A stretch of 64,000 nt of DNA from Lytechinus pictus (Eukaryota; Echinodermata; Echinoidea; Temnopleuroida; Toxopneustidae): contig NC_087245.1 in the NCBI RefSeq assembly GCF_037042905.1, positions 5,533,501 to 5,597,500 on the forward strand, given 5' to 3'. Shown piece after piece: positions 24,601 through 39,600 of this stretch (positions within the stretch are counted from its first letter, which is position 1; each line of letters opens with the position of its first letter). The notes under the pieces are model-generated. The model had not been told where the DNA came from and did not search any database. It saw only the letters and a program-made list of their open reading frames with translations. Position numbers and translations under genes: made by a program.

Positions 24601-27600
24601 CTGGGGACTTATTCTTGACATCTGTGACAGAATTAAGGCAAATTCTAATGCGTAAGTATTATCTAAAATCAAAGTATTAACAAATGTAATGACTGGATTG
24701 CTTATAGCACATTAATGAAATTTAAATGTTGAATTTGATATTATAGTGGCTTATTCCACCCAGGTGAAACCAAACAAACGTTATATTTATTCCTTTTCCC
24801 AAAGCTCTCCAAAGATGAAAATACCTGCAGCTGAGGTGGAAAATTGTCTTCAATGGTGTAGCGATTAAGTACTCGCGGCACACCTGGTTCAAGACATTTG
24901 TAGAAATTGATGTTAAAGGCTGAAAGTAATCCAATTTTGATTGACCTCAATGCCCCTCTTATTGGCCTTAACCCTATCTAGGCCGGGGTATTTTGGGAGT
25001 TCATATGGCCGGGGGGGCCTCCCAGGCCCCCCCTTGAGATCTTGGCTGTCGACCGCGCGATCGCACCGAAAATTGGCATGCGGGTTGTCTAGGACATAAT
25101 CTACAAAATTGTATAGTAATTTATTTCATGCGAATTATTATTAATGCGTAATTAGTATGCAAAATCTTACTTTTCCCTCTAACTCCCCAAATAAAGCTCC
25201 AAATGTTCTACTTTTTGGTATAGAAACTCTATGGTGTTCTGAGCAAGTGTACTTGAAAAAAATTGCGATATCAAATCATTTTCTTATGTATTATATTGTT
25301 TTTTGCAATTTCTTATGTATTTCTCTGTTTTTTTACCTTTTGTTTTTCATTGTTTTTTCAATGAAATTTGTTGGGGACTCTTCTGAGATCATAAAAGCAT
25401 AAAATAAATACATTTAGACCAGCAAAACTAATAACAATCATACATTTATGAATTTTGGTTGAAAACACAATTTGCATTGATTTTGTACACAAAACCACGT
25501 TTTTGAGCAATTTTTGGTCTGACATGCTCTTACATAATGTTGCGTAATTTCGGAACCACGTACCCGGGTGAAGCAAAATTGGTCTCAAAAGTTGCGCAAG
25601 ACTTGAAAGTAAAAAGTCAGTGAGCGGCACGTGAAAAAAATATCGCGCGATTCATTGAGGGGGGGGCCTCTGAGGCCCCCCCCCCCGGCCTAGATAGGGT
25701 TAAAGATTGTTGTGTCTTTTTTTCCCCTTTTTTTCTTTCTATTGTGCTGATATGTCATACTATACTTAAGTGGCCTTGCCCCCAAAATATTGAAAATTAA
25801 GGCCTGTGAGTTCACATATGATATACATGTAAGCCACTTTATTTTTCGTAAACTACATGTAAATGCAGTTATACAGTGGTTTTACATAGACATACATTTA
25901 GGCTAGAGATCATGTCTGCAAATCCATAAAGTAGAAAAAGTTTGATAAATTGACAAGAATACAAGAAGACTGACCTTAATTTGTATTGAGCAAAGCAAAA
26001 GTCTGTGCTTCATGTGTATTCAGGAGGAACATGCATAGCATCCTGGTTTCACAGTACAGTATTTTGTTTCTGCAGAATGAGGGGAGGGGGGTGGGGGAGA
26101 TAAGCAAGTGTAGGAGGGAGAGCAGTACTGGTATTTAGACTCCACTAAAGACGTATTTCAGATTGCAATAAAATAAGCATTAAATATCAGTGCATTACAT
26201 GTATGAAACCATGGAGAGTATTGATTTATGTTCACGTTTATGCTGTTAAAAAGAATTTAAACATAAATCTTTTATTCTCAGGCCAAAAGACGCTTTCAAG
26301 TCGATTATGAGGAGATTAAAGACCCCTAATCCACATGTCCAGTTGCAAAGTTTAGTGGTGAGTCAGTGTTCTATTCAGCACCTTTATGATTGAAGTTGAA
26401 AATGTCAAAATTAGAAACAAACAAATATCTACTTAACAACTGAATGTGAAAATAATCTTTTGATTATAATTCCACAGGGTGAAAATATGTTCGAAAAATT
26501 TATGAAATTCATCATAATTATACATTCATGTAAATTCTTCCTCTTACATCCCCAGTTATGGTAAGCTATTTTGGTATGTGGCTAGGAAGATTCTCTCAGG
26601 TCCCCTTAGCAAAATGGGGACACAAAATTAGGCTCCCATTGGTAGAAAATATAAGTTGTTACTTTGAGCGAAAAAATGTGGAAATGGAATACATATTTAT
26701 TACATAGATTGTTACGTGTTTACACAAAATATATAAAAAGGCATCAAGTTACCAGAAAATGATGGAGTAGAAAAAGAATAAAGATAAAAATAGTAAGATA
26801 AAATGAAAATGGAAAACAAACAAAAAGACAGAGAGGGGGGGGGAGGGGTCAAGGGATAAATACTAGAGAGTATAAGAAAGAAAGAATAGAAAAACATAAT
26901 TATAATTTAGTGTGTATGATACTAGCATGAATACCAGGAAGCCTATTTTGAAGTCAAAATATCAAAGGTCAAGGTCACAGTGACATGTTTTCATCTTACC
27001 CTTCTGAAGTCCTTGTAAATGCGATAACTTCATTTGAACTTAACCTAGGCTCATATAATTTAGTGTGTATGATACTAGTATGGATCCCAGGAAGCCTTTT
27101 GATTTTGAGATCAAAAGGTCAAGTTCACACTGACATGTTTTCATCTTACCCTTCTGGAGTCCTTGTAAACGCGATAACTTCATTTGAACTTAACCTAGGC
27201 TCATATAATTTAGTGTGTATGATACTAGTATGGATCCCAGGAAGCCTTTTGATTTTGAGATCAAAAGGTCAAAGGTCAAGTTCACACTGACATGTTTTCA
27301 TCTTACCCTTCTGCAGTCCTTGTAAACGCGATAACTTTAGTTGAACTTGACCTAGGCTCATATAATATGGTGTGTATGATACTAGCATAGATCCTCGCAA
27401 GTCTAGATTGATTTTGAGATGAGAAGGTCAAAGATGAAGTTGCCATCTTCCACTTCTCTTGCTTGACGAATGACTCCATTTTCCGTGTTACAGACAGGCG
27501 TATTATGTGCTCGCCTTAACGACACTCTTGTTTTAAATAAATTCACAACTTTTAATGTATAAGGGCCTATTTCTTGGACGTAATCAAGTATCACTGACCA

Positions 27601-30600
27601 TCTGGTATGAGTTTTGGGTCACATGATTGAGGTCAAGGGCCATTAAGGTCAATAATCTTTGACCATGTTGTGGTATCAGTATAGACAATATAAACAAGGT
27701 TAAGATTTGAATTTTCTGGATAATTTTGCAAGTATACCGTAAGTCCCTCTTAAGTGGACATAATTTTAGGTCACTTGACAAAGATCAAAGATCATTCGCG
27801 GTGAACAAACTAAGGCTTTCATTATCAAATGAATGTTTGTTTTTTCCCTATCTTTTTAAGAAATTGGTCATCAGAAATGCGTTGTTTTCAATGTCTGCAT
27901 TGCTGCTATATTTAATTGCGTAATGCAGGCAAGACTTCCTTAGGTGTTCCATTTGTTGAATGTTTATATCCCATTTCCCTTGCAGCTCCTTGGTGCTTGT
28001 GTGAGTAATTGTGGCAAGCCATTCCATCAGGAGGTAAGCTCAAGAGACTTCTGTGCCGATGCCAGGAATATTGTCAGTAAGGTGAGTGTGGCAAAAGAAA
28101 CGGGTATGGGATATACATGAAAAATGGTCTAAGAGACAAATAATACTGTATATACCGGTAATGAGTTGGACATATGAAAGAAGATACATCATTTACCTGC
28201 TGATAATGGCTAATTCGGTTGATAGCCTTATCATTTTACTTGTTCAGTGCACCGGTTCTGACAAAATTAAACCCAAATCCTATAAATGGAAACAATTAGA
28301 AACTAGGATGTTTTACCAATTCAACACCTACACAAATAAATAGCGTAACAACTAATATGACCTTTCACTAAAAAACAAACAACTTTACCAGCAGAACCTG
28401 ACCTTTCATAAAGAAAGAAATTGTTTGAAGTGGGCTGATGACTAACTGTACACAGTACGTGTATGGTCCACTATTGTAATTCATAAAATAAAGTAGTACC
28501 ACATAAGAATATTATTTAGTATTTCATCATAGTAAATTTCTTTCCCTCATTGGTATTATGCTTATATTCCTTGGAAGATTTACCTTTTTGTCTAGCCTGA
28601 ACGAAGTTTGGTAGAGACCTACATGTACATGTAGTTATCACTTTTCCTGTTGGTCCGTTGGTCTAGTGGTCTGTTACAAAAGTGTTATAGTTTTTGTTCA
28701 ACATGGTCTCATTTATTTATTTCTGCATCGATTGTTTTCATACTTGGTACAAATGATTCTTGAGTAGGACCACATGTGAGCTTATGAGAATGATGGGGTC
28801 AAAGGTGATCTAGGGGTCAAAACTCAAAAGGTCAAATGATATGAGGTAGTGTCCATCTTTTTTTCAAGTTTTTGTGCAACTTGCTCTCATTTTTTATTTC
28901 TGCATCAATTATGTTTATGCAATCATTGGGTAGTACATGTACCTTGAGGATGACAAGGTCATCTAGGGGTCAAAAGATCATATTAAATATTTTATTGATA
29001 GAAAAATCAGGTGAGGCTCATTGGTCATGGACCACCTTATAATGTCAGTCCTACATGTATAATACATTACATACATTTTGGAAGTTATGTAGTGCCTTTC
29101 CATAATCAAATGCTCAAAGCACTTTGCAATAACATACGGTATTAAAGATCTATTCTGCTCTCCTAGTGCTAATAATATTCATAGAGGACTACATTTATCA
29201 GAGAAAAATAGTGTTTTGAATATACATTTTTTTATACAAAGGACTCTTTGCAGTCGTGTGGGAATTCCCAAGACTGATACATGTATGACAACATCTATTT
29301 ACTCACGCGTGATGCCTTTGTAGTATGACTACATGTACGTGTACATGTAGTACCTCAGTGTGGTCTACACAGTAACATGCTGTGTGCCTCTGCAGTGTGT
29401 TCATAGTGTGAAATAATACAACATGCATGGCTTTTTTACATTCTGTGTAATGGGAAGACTACAAAGTTCATTAAACGTACAGGTATACATACGTGTACTT
29501 GTAATTTTGTATTGAATTGAATATTTTGATTTTTCTTTTCTGCCTCGACACAAATTCCCTGTAACTGGCACAAGTAAAATCTTTAAAAAAAAGATTTTTT
29601 TTTTTAATGTGATTGCACATTTTACATGGGTTATGCTGAATCTAAAAGAAGTCAAGGCAGACTTTACCTGCCAGTGTATTTAAACCTGATTAAAATAATT
29701 TATCATTCATTTTTAAGATATGCATGAATTTGTCATACTGTACTTTCTGCTAAATAATGTACAATTATGTTAAATGTACCTTGATTATTAGTGCTACTGG
29801 TAAGAAATATAAACATTTCTAAAGCCTTCCAAACTTAAATTTTCTCTCTTGCTTCATTGAACAGTTTTAATGTTAATTACCGGTAATCAGAAAAAGCTCT
29901 AGATTGATAGAGTATAGAAATTTAAAAAAAATAGCCAATTCACATGCAAATCAGCAACTTACTTACATGTAGATCATGTTTCCAATTCACTACCAAATGA
30001 GGGATTTTTTAAATCATTTATATTGTAGCGTGAAAGATTAGGCACTGATCAGATGCAATATAAAAAAAAGTGAGCACAGTACATTACATACATGTATTAC
30101 ACTGTACTATTGATTTTACGAACCAGTCTGAACCTACAGTAATTAAGGTCAAATTTTCAAAACTTTTTTTTACATATTCTAACAGCATGTCTTCAACTGC
30201 ATTGACTCACCCAATTTCAAATGTTATTATTTAAAGAATAAAAGAAGATTAAAATTTCGTTCGAACTGGACAACCCCAGTATCCCCCTCCTTTGATTTTA
30301 CAAACCATACTTTGCACACCATAGCAGTCTCCTGAATGGCAAGCAAAGGTCAAAACCATGACCTAAATATTGTGGGTATACATTGAAAAATTCTATGAAC
30401 TGACATAAACTATCTGCATAATACATGTTTTTTTTTTGTAAACATAAACAATTTCTGAAATGCCTATAAACTGCACTTCATTTCAAATATTGAACAAAAT
30501 AAATTTGAATTGAGAACAAATCTTGCACATGTATAAAATGATAAAATAGATGCTTTAAACTGGTATGAATAATTGATTTTCTTCAAAACATGAAGTAATG

Positions 30601-33600
30601 AGCGTCAGACAGAAAAACATCCAAACTATAAACAGATTATTGTAAAGTCGCGTTTTTTAGACCAGCCAAGGTTTAGGCAAACAATAAGTATACCTGTAAT
30701 GCACCGTGCATTTTAATATGCCCTCTGTACATGTATATATAAAAAAAAAAGTTATTGCCCCTGAGGCCAAACCACAGAATTTGGTCAGTGACTCACTTTG
30801 TCCTGAATCATTATTGTATCCTTACTGTAACTAGCTCTTCTGACACTTTGAAACAATATGGTTCAGTGCTCAAGTTCAATTTGCAAAATTTCATCATTCC
30901 TATAATTAAAAAATTTTCATACTATATTCTTTTATTCAAATTCACCAAGATGGGTTGGCTTTATTCCGTGAGCTGAATTTATCTTTTAGGTTTTAATTTT
31001 GAATATTATGAAATTAGGTTATTTCTATGCCCAGGTACATGTACGTGTATGTTTCCCGAGATTTATTCAGATAACTGGGTTCTCAAAATTTATCAAATAG
31101 TATGGATTTTTACCAGTCTTTGGCTCTCTTATAAAAAGTCTGTCCATTCACATGACACAATTGCAACTCCTACTTTCCGGTTCGTAATCACAGATATATC
31201 TATGTTGTCTTCTATAAAGGAGGCCAGCATACTTGTATTATACACTCTTTGTTGCTTTAGAGGGTGAGATTCTTGAAAATTCACATCACGATTGAGGATT
31301 GACGGCATAGAGATTGCATGCTTGGCAACCGCCTTTCATGGAAGACATCAAATCCAGACGAGAAAATTAAAGATTACTTTATCAATTCCGCTTCCATAAT
31401 TTTGTTGATTTAAGCTATGATTTTGAATGCCTTGAAAACTATCTAGATTGAAACAACATTGAAAATTACACAATTATTAGTGGGTATTCTTTGTACCTAG
31501 AGGAGGTGTTCTTGACTCATCGGCTATAGTGAAAATATATTCATTTTGATATTTTTGTAACAAGAGACATAGAGACTATTCACTGACTATATCAAGTTAA
31601 AGGAAAGATACACATTACATTGATAAGTGTACTGCATTTAGCTTGGTTTTGCATAAGATTCGGTTAAATGCTCCATCTGGGTGCTTGATTCTTTGACTCT
31701 CTAGACATAATAAATTTGTTCTTTTCAGGGCCATCCTAAGGTTTCTGAGAAGATGAGACTATTACTGAAGGACTGGTCAGAGAAAGAAATGAAGAATGAT
31801 CCCTCATGCAGGTATGGTCAGGTGACTGTGTGACAAGGTCGCTTGTTTGATAAATCTATTGTTTTTTTAATATATTTATTTATGGTTCCCAAGTTGTAAT
31901 ACATTTTGTGGTGCATTACATGTATGTGTACATGTACATTATTTGGTTTTATAAGAAATATTATCTCCAAACCACTTTACCCTATGATTCTCATTCAAAG
32001 TCCTTGTTATATGACAGATTATGCACATCTATATAAAATGACTTTGAGAGCCCCTTCAAAAGCAGAAATGAACCACCAGCATTAACAGCGCCACCTCAAG
32101 TCCTAGTTCCTCAGATCTGGCCAACATAGGGCAGCATTCTCGGCTGTGTAGTCTTGTAATATATGCCACTTGAGTAACACAATGATTCACTTCTCAATAC
32201 ATTCAAATCATACTAATTAAATGTATATATCAAGTCGCAAAATAAGAACTATCCTATAAAAAAACATTTTAGTTTCTCTGTATGAAAAGATTATAGGCTA
32301 ATTAATTCTCTGTATATTATTGATGGTTATCTCAAAATGTACATTTTTAAGACTAGTTATATATAACACACCGTTAGATATTACATTGCATGTTAGTCAG
32401 TTCACTCCCCCTTTAAAGGCTTGATGGGGAAGTTACATTATATTGTAAATAATTTATGGCTTTCAACCCAGTAAATGAGATTGCATATTTTGATCTGATA
32501 CATTGTAAATCTTGGAACCAGCAGGATTTGAACCTCTCATCCACCGGTCAGTGACTCTACCAACATAAAATACATCAATTGAATTTACAATGTAATGTAA
32601 CTTTACTCAGCAACCCTTTATCATTCAATTTCAGTGATGGCCTGGTGGTAGAGTTGTTGATTGCCAATCAGTAGATGAGAGGTTCAAATCCTGCTGGTTC
32701 CAAGAATTGTTCTGACTCATCAGATCGAAAAATATGATCTTATTTACTGGGTTGAAAGCTATGAATTGTATTTACAATATAATATCAGTTTTATCATCAT
32801 ATGGCCTGACTACTGATAAAGTTGTACTTTCACAATTCACTTACTATTTTCAAGTGCCCAGTTTAGTCATACATAGACTAGAACATGTGACAATTATTAA
32901 TTATCAATCCTCATGTTATCACAATTTATCGTTTTTCTTTTTATTTCTTATATCTAGTCTAATTACACAGCTGTATAACAGTCTTAAAACAGAAGGGTTT
33001 GGTTTCTCTTCATCAGATGATACACCTGTGAGTATTCCTCGTGTTATTATACAAATAATGCACTGTTGTATGAAGTGTGTTATAGCAGAAACAGTGTACA
33101 ATGTTTCATCATTGCAAGTGAAAGGACATGTACCAAAACAGATCAGTGCATGATTTGTTTTGTAAGAAAGATATCAGAAATGCCATCTGAACATATATAC
33201 AACAATCTTATCTAGACCCAAAGCCTAATGTGCATAAAATGTTTTCAAAATACATGCTTTAAAGAAAAAGTCTGTCAAACATATTATTCCAAATATGAAA
33301 AAGATCTTGTAGTGTTGATAGATGTTTGAAAGTCTCTTCTATCAGGTGATGCACACACACACAAAAATAATTCATTCTTGAGCAAACACTTTTTAGTGTG
33401 ACAAATGACCTTGCACCAAAACGAATGGTATAGGACAGTGGAAGCCACAGTCTGAATTAAGTACTTTTTCCTGCAGCAAGCTATTTTGCAGTATGCAAAT
33501 ATCATTCTGCATTATATAGAATACTAATTTTCTTAATTGTTTTAGGCAGAAATTAGGGGCGATTCAAGAAAATCTGGTTGCCCCAATGCATCTCATTTGG

Positions 33601-36600
33601 CTAATTTTAGGGGCACTTAGGGCTGTCATACAGGTGAAATAGTTGGATGCCCCCATGTGTTTCCCATGTTGCACTACAGGCACTCAAACACTCTAGAGAA
33701 ATATAATAGTTTTACAATTGTACTATATGATGAATGGAAGAAACTATGATACTATGATACAAACCCGCTTGCCCGGGGCAAGTGAAGATGAAGTGCAGGC
33801 GTCAGGCGAGCATTTCTCAAAGTCAATTGCCCGATCGGGCAAGTGGTTTTTTTGGAAATGAAAAATATCAAATGACAGTAAATTTCAATAAATTTTGGAT
33901 AGATCACAATTATTGACCAAATATCTCTCATATAATGTCAAACCAGTCACAATAACATGTAATCAGTAATCAGTGCCAATTTACCAAGAAATTATCGTAA
34001 GGTAACTTGTTCGAAGAACGGCTATGGGGGCTGCCATCTTACGCTCTAAAAAACACTGCGCATGCGCTACTATCTTGCGCAATTTGCTGCTGACGAAGGC
34101 TGAGGAAACCCATTATTTCGCCATGTTCTGCACTACGTTATGAGCGAGCCAGCTGATTCTCGAGCTCGCTGCAAACTTTGTGACTCGGCCTCAAGGTTTG
34201 TGATCATTCCCAACCAATTAAAGAATGAGTCATCAGACTAAAATATAGCTCCAAAGGTAGTGTGAGTGAAGCTACTAGCGAAACTTAGTAAGAATTAGCA
34301 GATCCATGTCTATGATGGCAATAAGAACTGATGTCATGAATTTGCTGAAAATAAACTTATAGACAGAGGCTACATGTATGTGTGTTTACTACATGATTTT
34401 CATTGTGTATTACCGTCATAAAAGAATAATTATATAAAAATTGAGCTAACAGTTTTTTCTATTGGGCAAGGAAATTCGGGCAAGTGATAAAAAAAAAGTT
34501 TTGAACATCCATGATCATCTAAATTGTTTGGCTTGGATTAATGCAATTTACAAATTGATGTCTTGGGAAAATTTACTGATTTATGTTTACTGTGTTTTTT
34601 GTTTTCTTTATTACAGCAAGAAATTTATTCATACAATGAACACAGTTGCAGGCCTGAAAGTGTTAGATTATTTATTTTTGTTCATTTATATTTTCATTAA
34701 GCTGTATACTTGCAATGCTTGTGTCATTATAGCAGCACATTTCATGCTTCCTAGATATATTATTTTACTAAATGCATCTACTTCTTTTCATTATTTTTGT
34801 ATTTTACAGAAGCCCACACAAACATTCAGCAAAGATCCCAATGTAGTCTCTTCACAACAAGAAGAAGATGATATCGCTAAAGGTAAGAAAGGAAGGGCAT
34901 TCACGCAAAACTCAAATAATACATGCTGGTGGTGTGATGACATTCTAATGTCTGTCATTCATCACATTGGATGAAGAGAAGTGGATGATCATTTCACTTA
35001 AATACAGGTCAAGTTTAAGATATAAAACTCAGTCAAAGGTCACAGCTCATAATGTTTATTTATTGGTTCTATGTGATTAGCTATGGCATTCAGATCATGT
35101 GGATACACAGAATGTCTAGATCTATCTTATTTTGATCTAAGGATTTTGTTTACCCTAATAGCTAGGAATGATGAGTTTTAGTTATTAATCCAATAATTAG
35201 TTTTTGTTTTGCAATCCAAACTCTAGCCTTTAATGCTTCTCCTTCATGATTTTAATATTCAGGATGTATTCAAAGGCCATGTCAAAGTGAAATGCAATGA
35301 TTATTTCACAATTGGTTTTATACTACTCTCAAGCTCTAACTAAAGCATGGGAGGTACCATAAAAGTGAAAGTTCTGATGCACTGATTGGAAGGGTGTATA
35401 CTATTACTGTCCATTATCTTTTTAACGATAAATTTTATTAGTTACACCTTGCTTCCCTTGCAGCCATTGCACTATCATTAGAGAATGATAAGAGTTCCAA
35501 TCGAAGTTCCAGCGGAGGTGGAGGCAATAGTGGAGGAGGGGGAAGTAGCTACCAGTCATCTAGTAGCTTATATCCCTCTACCAACACCCTTTATGCCTCA
35601 CCAATCCAGCATCAATCCAGAGAATCAAGAAAGGTCAAAGCACTTTATGATTTTGAAGCTGCAGAGGACAATGAACTTACATTCAAGGCAGGAGAGATAA
35701 TCAGTGTATTGGATGACAGGTAGGATTTCTATCTTAAAGGCTCCGTTTCACAAACTCTGTACAGTTTTAATTTTGCGTGTATAACATGCATTCGTCATAG
35801 GTTGCTAATTCATGTTGTCATGGTTTGATTCCACTTTTTTTTATATTAATCAGGAGTAGTTATTATGGACTCATTAGTTAAAATCTATGGACCCATGAAT
35901 GACCAAACCATAACAACACTCATAATATAGGGGTAGTTATATTGCGCACATATTCACCTTGTTAGGTGCTCAAGGCGCTCCTATATTACCCGGCTAAGCT
36001 AGGCGTTCATAGCACACACAGCTTTTTAAGGAATTACTTCCTACCGGTACCCATTTACCTCACCTGGGTTGAGTGCAGCACACTTTGGATCAGTTTCTTG
36101 CTGAAGGAAATTACGCCATGGCTGGGATTCGAACCCACGACCCTCTGTTTCAAAGTCCGAAGACTAATCCACTGGGCCACAACGCTCCACAAATCATGAA
36201 TTTAGCATTATGTGACCAAACATGCTATCAGTAATGGGCCCTGCTCAAAATATTTGCCAAATTAAGTGTTTTATTTTGTGAAATATGCATAATCTAAAGA
36301 TCAAACCACTTTTGTGAATTCGAGCAAAAGAGGGAGCCTGATATTTTGTGGAATTGTTTGCTTCTGTTAAGTATAATTATGTTTAAATTGTCAACTGTAG
36401 AATCATGAATATAAAAGGTGAAAGGAATGATGATGCTATCAGGATATCTATGACTGAATATTTGGGGAGAAGTTACATAAATTTTTGTCATCTAACATGC
36501 TGTCAACTCTGACTCTCCTCCAGATATTGATAACTTGTCAGTGCTGATAACTTTCATGAAACACCAATCTGCTTATATGATTATATTTACATTTTTGAAA

Positions 36601-39600
36601 AGCACATGATGAATATAAAACAGATTTTGTTTACTTCCTTCTGTTACTATACAGTGATAGCATATATTAGGGAAATGAAAATTTGTATTTGCAAAGTAAG
36701 TGAATCTCTTATTTGGACTAGAATTTACTCTCACTGGTAGTATATTTCTTTTGTGATTACACTTTCACTTACCCATAGTCCCTCTTCTTTTTCACCCATT
36801 GCATAGGGATGCAAACTGGTGGAAGGGTGAAAACTTCCGAGGTACAGGTCTCTTTCCATCTAACTTTGTAACAGCAGATCTCACAGCAGAAACAGAACCA
36901 GGTAATGTATTTACAATGTTTGTGGAAGCGTTTTGATGCAATTTTATTCATTCAATTAGTTTGATTGAAATACCAGAGCAACACATTCTTAGCACGTTGT
37001 TAATTGAAAATTCATACACCCCCCTGTTGTATAGAAGTAGTTAAATATTCGATTAACTCTCTCACTATATATTTTTATTCAACAAATTTTCTTTATATGA
37101 ATAGATTGGTAGATCCATATATTTTTTTTAATTTTACATGTCACCTGTTTGTTTTTATAGTTTGTAGTTCTAGTTTCCCTTCCTTTAAGGTGCAAAGATT
37201 GGCGGGAATACCTCAACATAGTATTCAACTTTCAATAATATTATTAGTTTATAATTAGTTTTAATGATATCAGCAGTTCCTTTATAAAAGTAATTTTAAG
37301 TCTTAATGCAGTTTCTAGAGCATTTTGAACATTAAACATATATATGAATCAACTTACCTTTGAAGAAGACCTATTTGTTTTGGGTTTCGATGTACCTTGA
37401 TTGAGAGAGATGTTGACTGTAGATATATTCAATGATCCAATGTCTGTTATTTTAGAAATCAAAGCACGAGAGAAGAAGGTATCATTTGATGAAGAAGTAG
37501 AGGTACGGACCATCGAACCACCCTCAGAGATCAAGATTAGTGCAGAGACAATGGACCAATGCTTAGACATGCTTCAGAATACTGATCCCACCATGGAAAG
37601 ACCTGATAATCCTGACATGCCACTTTTAGAAGGTATTTAGTCTGTGTTGTGCCAAAATGTCTTTGCTCACAGATAATAAACAAATAATGAATGTCTATGA
37701 GTGCAATGGACAGAATACTTCATGAGGTGAAAAATGAAATGATCCATTTAACGTGGCATAGCCAAATTGAATGGATCATTCATTTCATTTTTCACCTCAT
37801 AAAGTGTTCTGTCCATTGAATGAATGAAAAGAACATTATTTGTTTTATATGACACTTAAAAATAAGTCCTTGTCATTTTTTAATGCCAAAGTGCATTCAG
37901 TGTGAGTGCAGTCTGTTGTCAATTGTCGAAAAACATACAACACACGCACTACAAACACAAATGGTTTTATGTATAGCACCTGTGGTCTAGGCATGCGTGC
38001 AATGGACAAAATTGTATGGACCAAAATGGCACGAGGAATGAATCCCAAATTGCACAGATAATGACTCCATTGTAAAATGGGCAGAATGATCAATATCAAA
38101 CAACCAATCAAATGACAAGGATCTATCTAGGTGTCATATAATATCCTTTAATTGGTGCTAAATGGAGTTTGGTTTCACCTCATTGGCAATGTGTCAAAGT
38201 TAAGTCCTGCACAGGCCAAGACTATAGGATTAAAATTAATTATATGACACCTAGATAGATCCTTGTCATTTGATAGGTTGTTTAATATCGATCATTCAGC
38301 CCATTTTACAATGACGTCATCAACTGCAATTTTGGATCCATACGATTTTGTCAATTGCACGCGCGCACCGAGACTGCAGGCACTACAAGTATAACCACTC
38401 GTGTTTGCAGCTCGCAAATTTTGCATCGAAATTCATAAAATTCATATGAAAAAGAATTTTTTTTAGTTGTCATATAAACCAAATCCAAATAATGAATGTT
38501 ATTTCCATTCGTGCAATGGACAGAATACTTCATTTCAAAGATGAAATTAATGATCCATTCAACTCAGCTATGCCACGTTAAATGGATCATTTCATCTTTC
38601 ACCTCATGAAGTATTTTGTCCATTGCACTCATGAACATTCATTATTTTTATACTAGTCCATGGTCAGGGAACAACCTTACCTTGAGATGTATGAAAGTTC
38701 AGTTTCATTTGCTTCAAGTTAAACATTCTGAATCCAATGTGAGGACTATTCCCAGTTGCATTTGTTGAGTGCCTTTCTATGTTACTGCTAGTGCTGAATG
38801 ATTGGGCATGAAATGTACATGTATGCACGATCAGAGGGAATGTAGTTATTATATTCATACCAGCTTTCAGAAGTCTTCATGCATTGATTACTCAGTATCA
38901 TTATTTTAATGCTTTTGACCCAATTACAGCAACGTGCAATGGAATGGCTCCTCTCATTGACCAGGAGTTGGAGTCGATTGACCGTGATCATGCAGACCTG
39001 ACAGCTCTCAACCAACGGCTCATTGATGCCTTTCAGATGTACCATGATCTGATGAAAGAAGCACCCGTCTATGGCTACTCTCTGAAGGGAGTAGTTCCAG
39101 GTCAAGGCCCTTTTACAGGGCAGGGGCCTGTGCCTATCCCTGGTGGTTATGCCCCTCAGCAACCCATGCCTCCTCAACAGATGACTCAAGTAAGTCACCC
39201 TTGCCTCATTGTTCAAGAGCCTTTTAGTCAAGTGTTGCCTTTTTGATGGGCATCAGGCTTTCTGGTTACTATTCATTGTATTATGGACACAGACATTCAC
39301 AGATGCTTTATGCCTTAGGGCCAGTCATCACTTATTTATCATAGGTGTGATGTGTATGTTTTTCTTGTATGATTCATGCAAAACTGGACTTATTTGGTGA
39401 TCTAGATATTTTTTTTTCATTAACACCAATCTAGTATCATCTCCATGGTCCTCATTGCAGAATTGTCAACTGATAGAAAATATGACAGGAATATGAACGT
39501 ATGAAAGGGTATTAAAAAAGATTTGGTGTTTAAGAGTGGCAAAGAAAAAAAGGGGATGAAATAGCACCGCATGACACCTTGTAGTTGAAAATACTTATAC

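Noticed and set aside
28640-28690. tRNA-like start (ggtccgttggtctagtggtc)
   Set aside because: No B box follows at the right distance; it is part of a diverged repeat.
32634-32702. A genuine tRNA gene on the + strand
   Set aside because: The same sequence is repeated inverted 130 bp away with shared flanking body, so it is a SINE head.
34462-34974. 170-codon frame spanning STAM exon 7
   Set aside because: Only the 34810-34882 part is coding by homology and splice sites; the rest is intron read-through.
36102-36190. A genuine tRNA gene on the minus strand
   Set aside because: It is followed by a SINE body and tail that match another copy at 46140-46440, so it is a SINE head.
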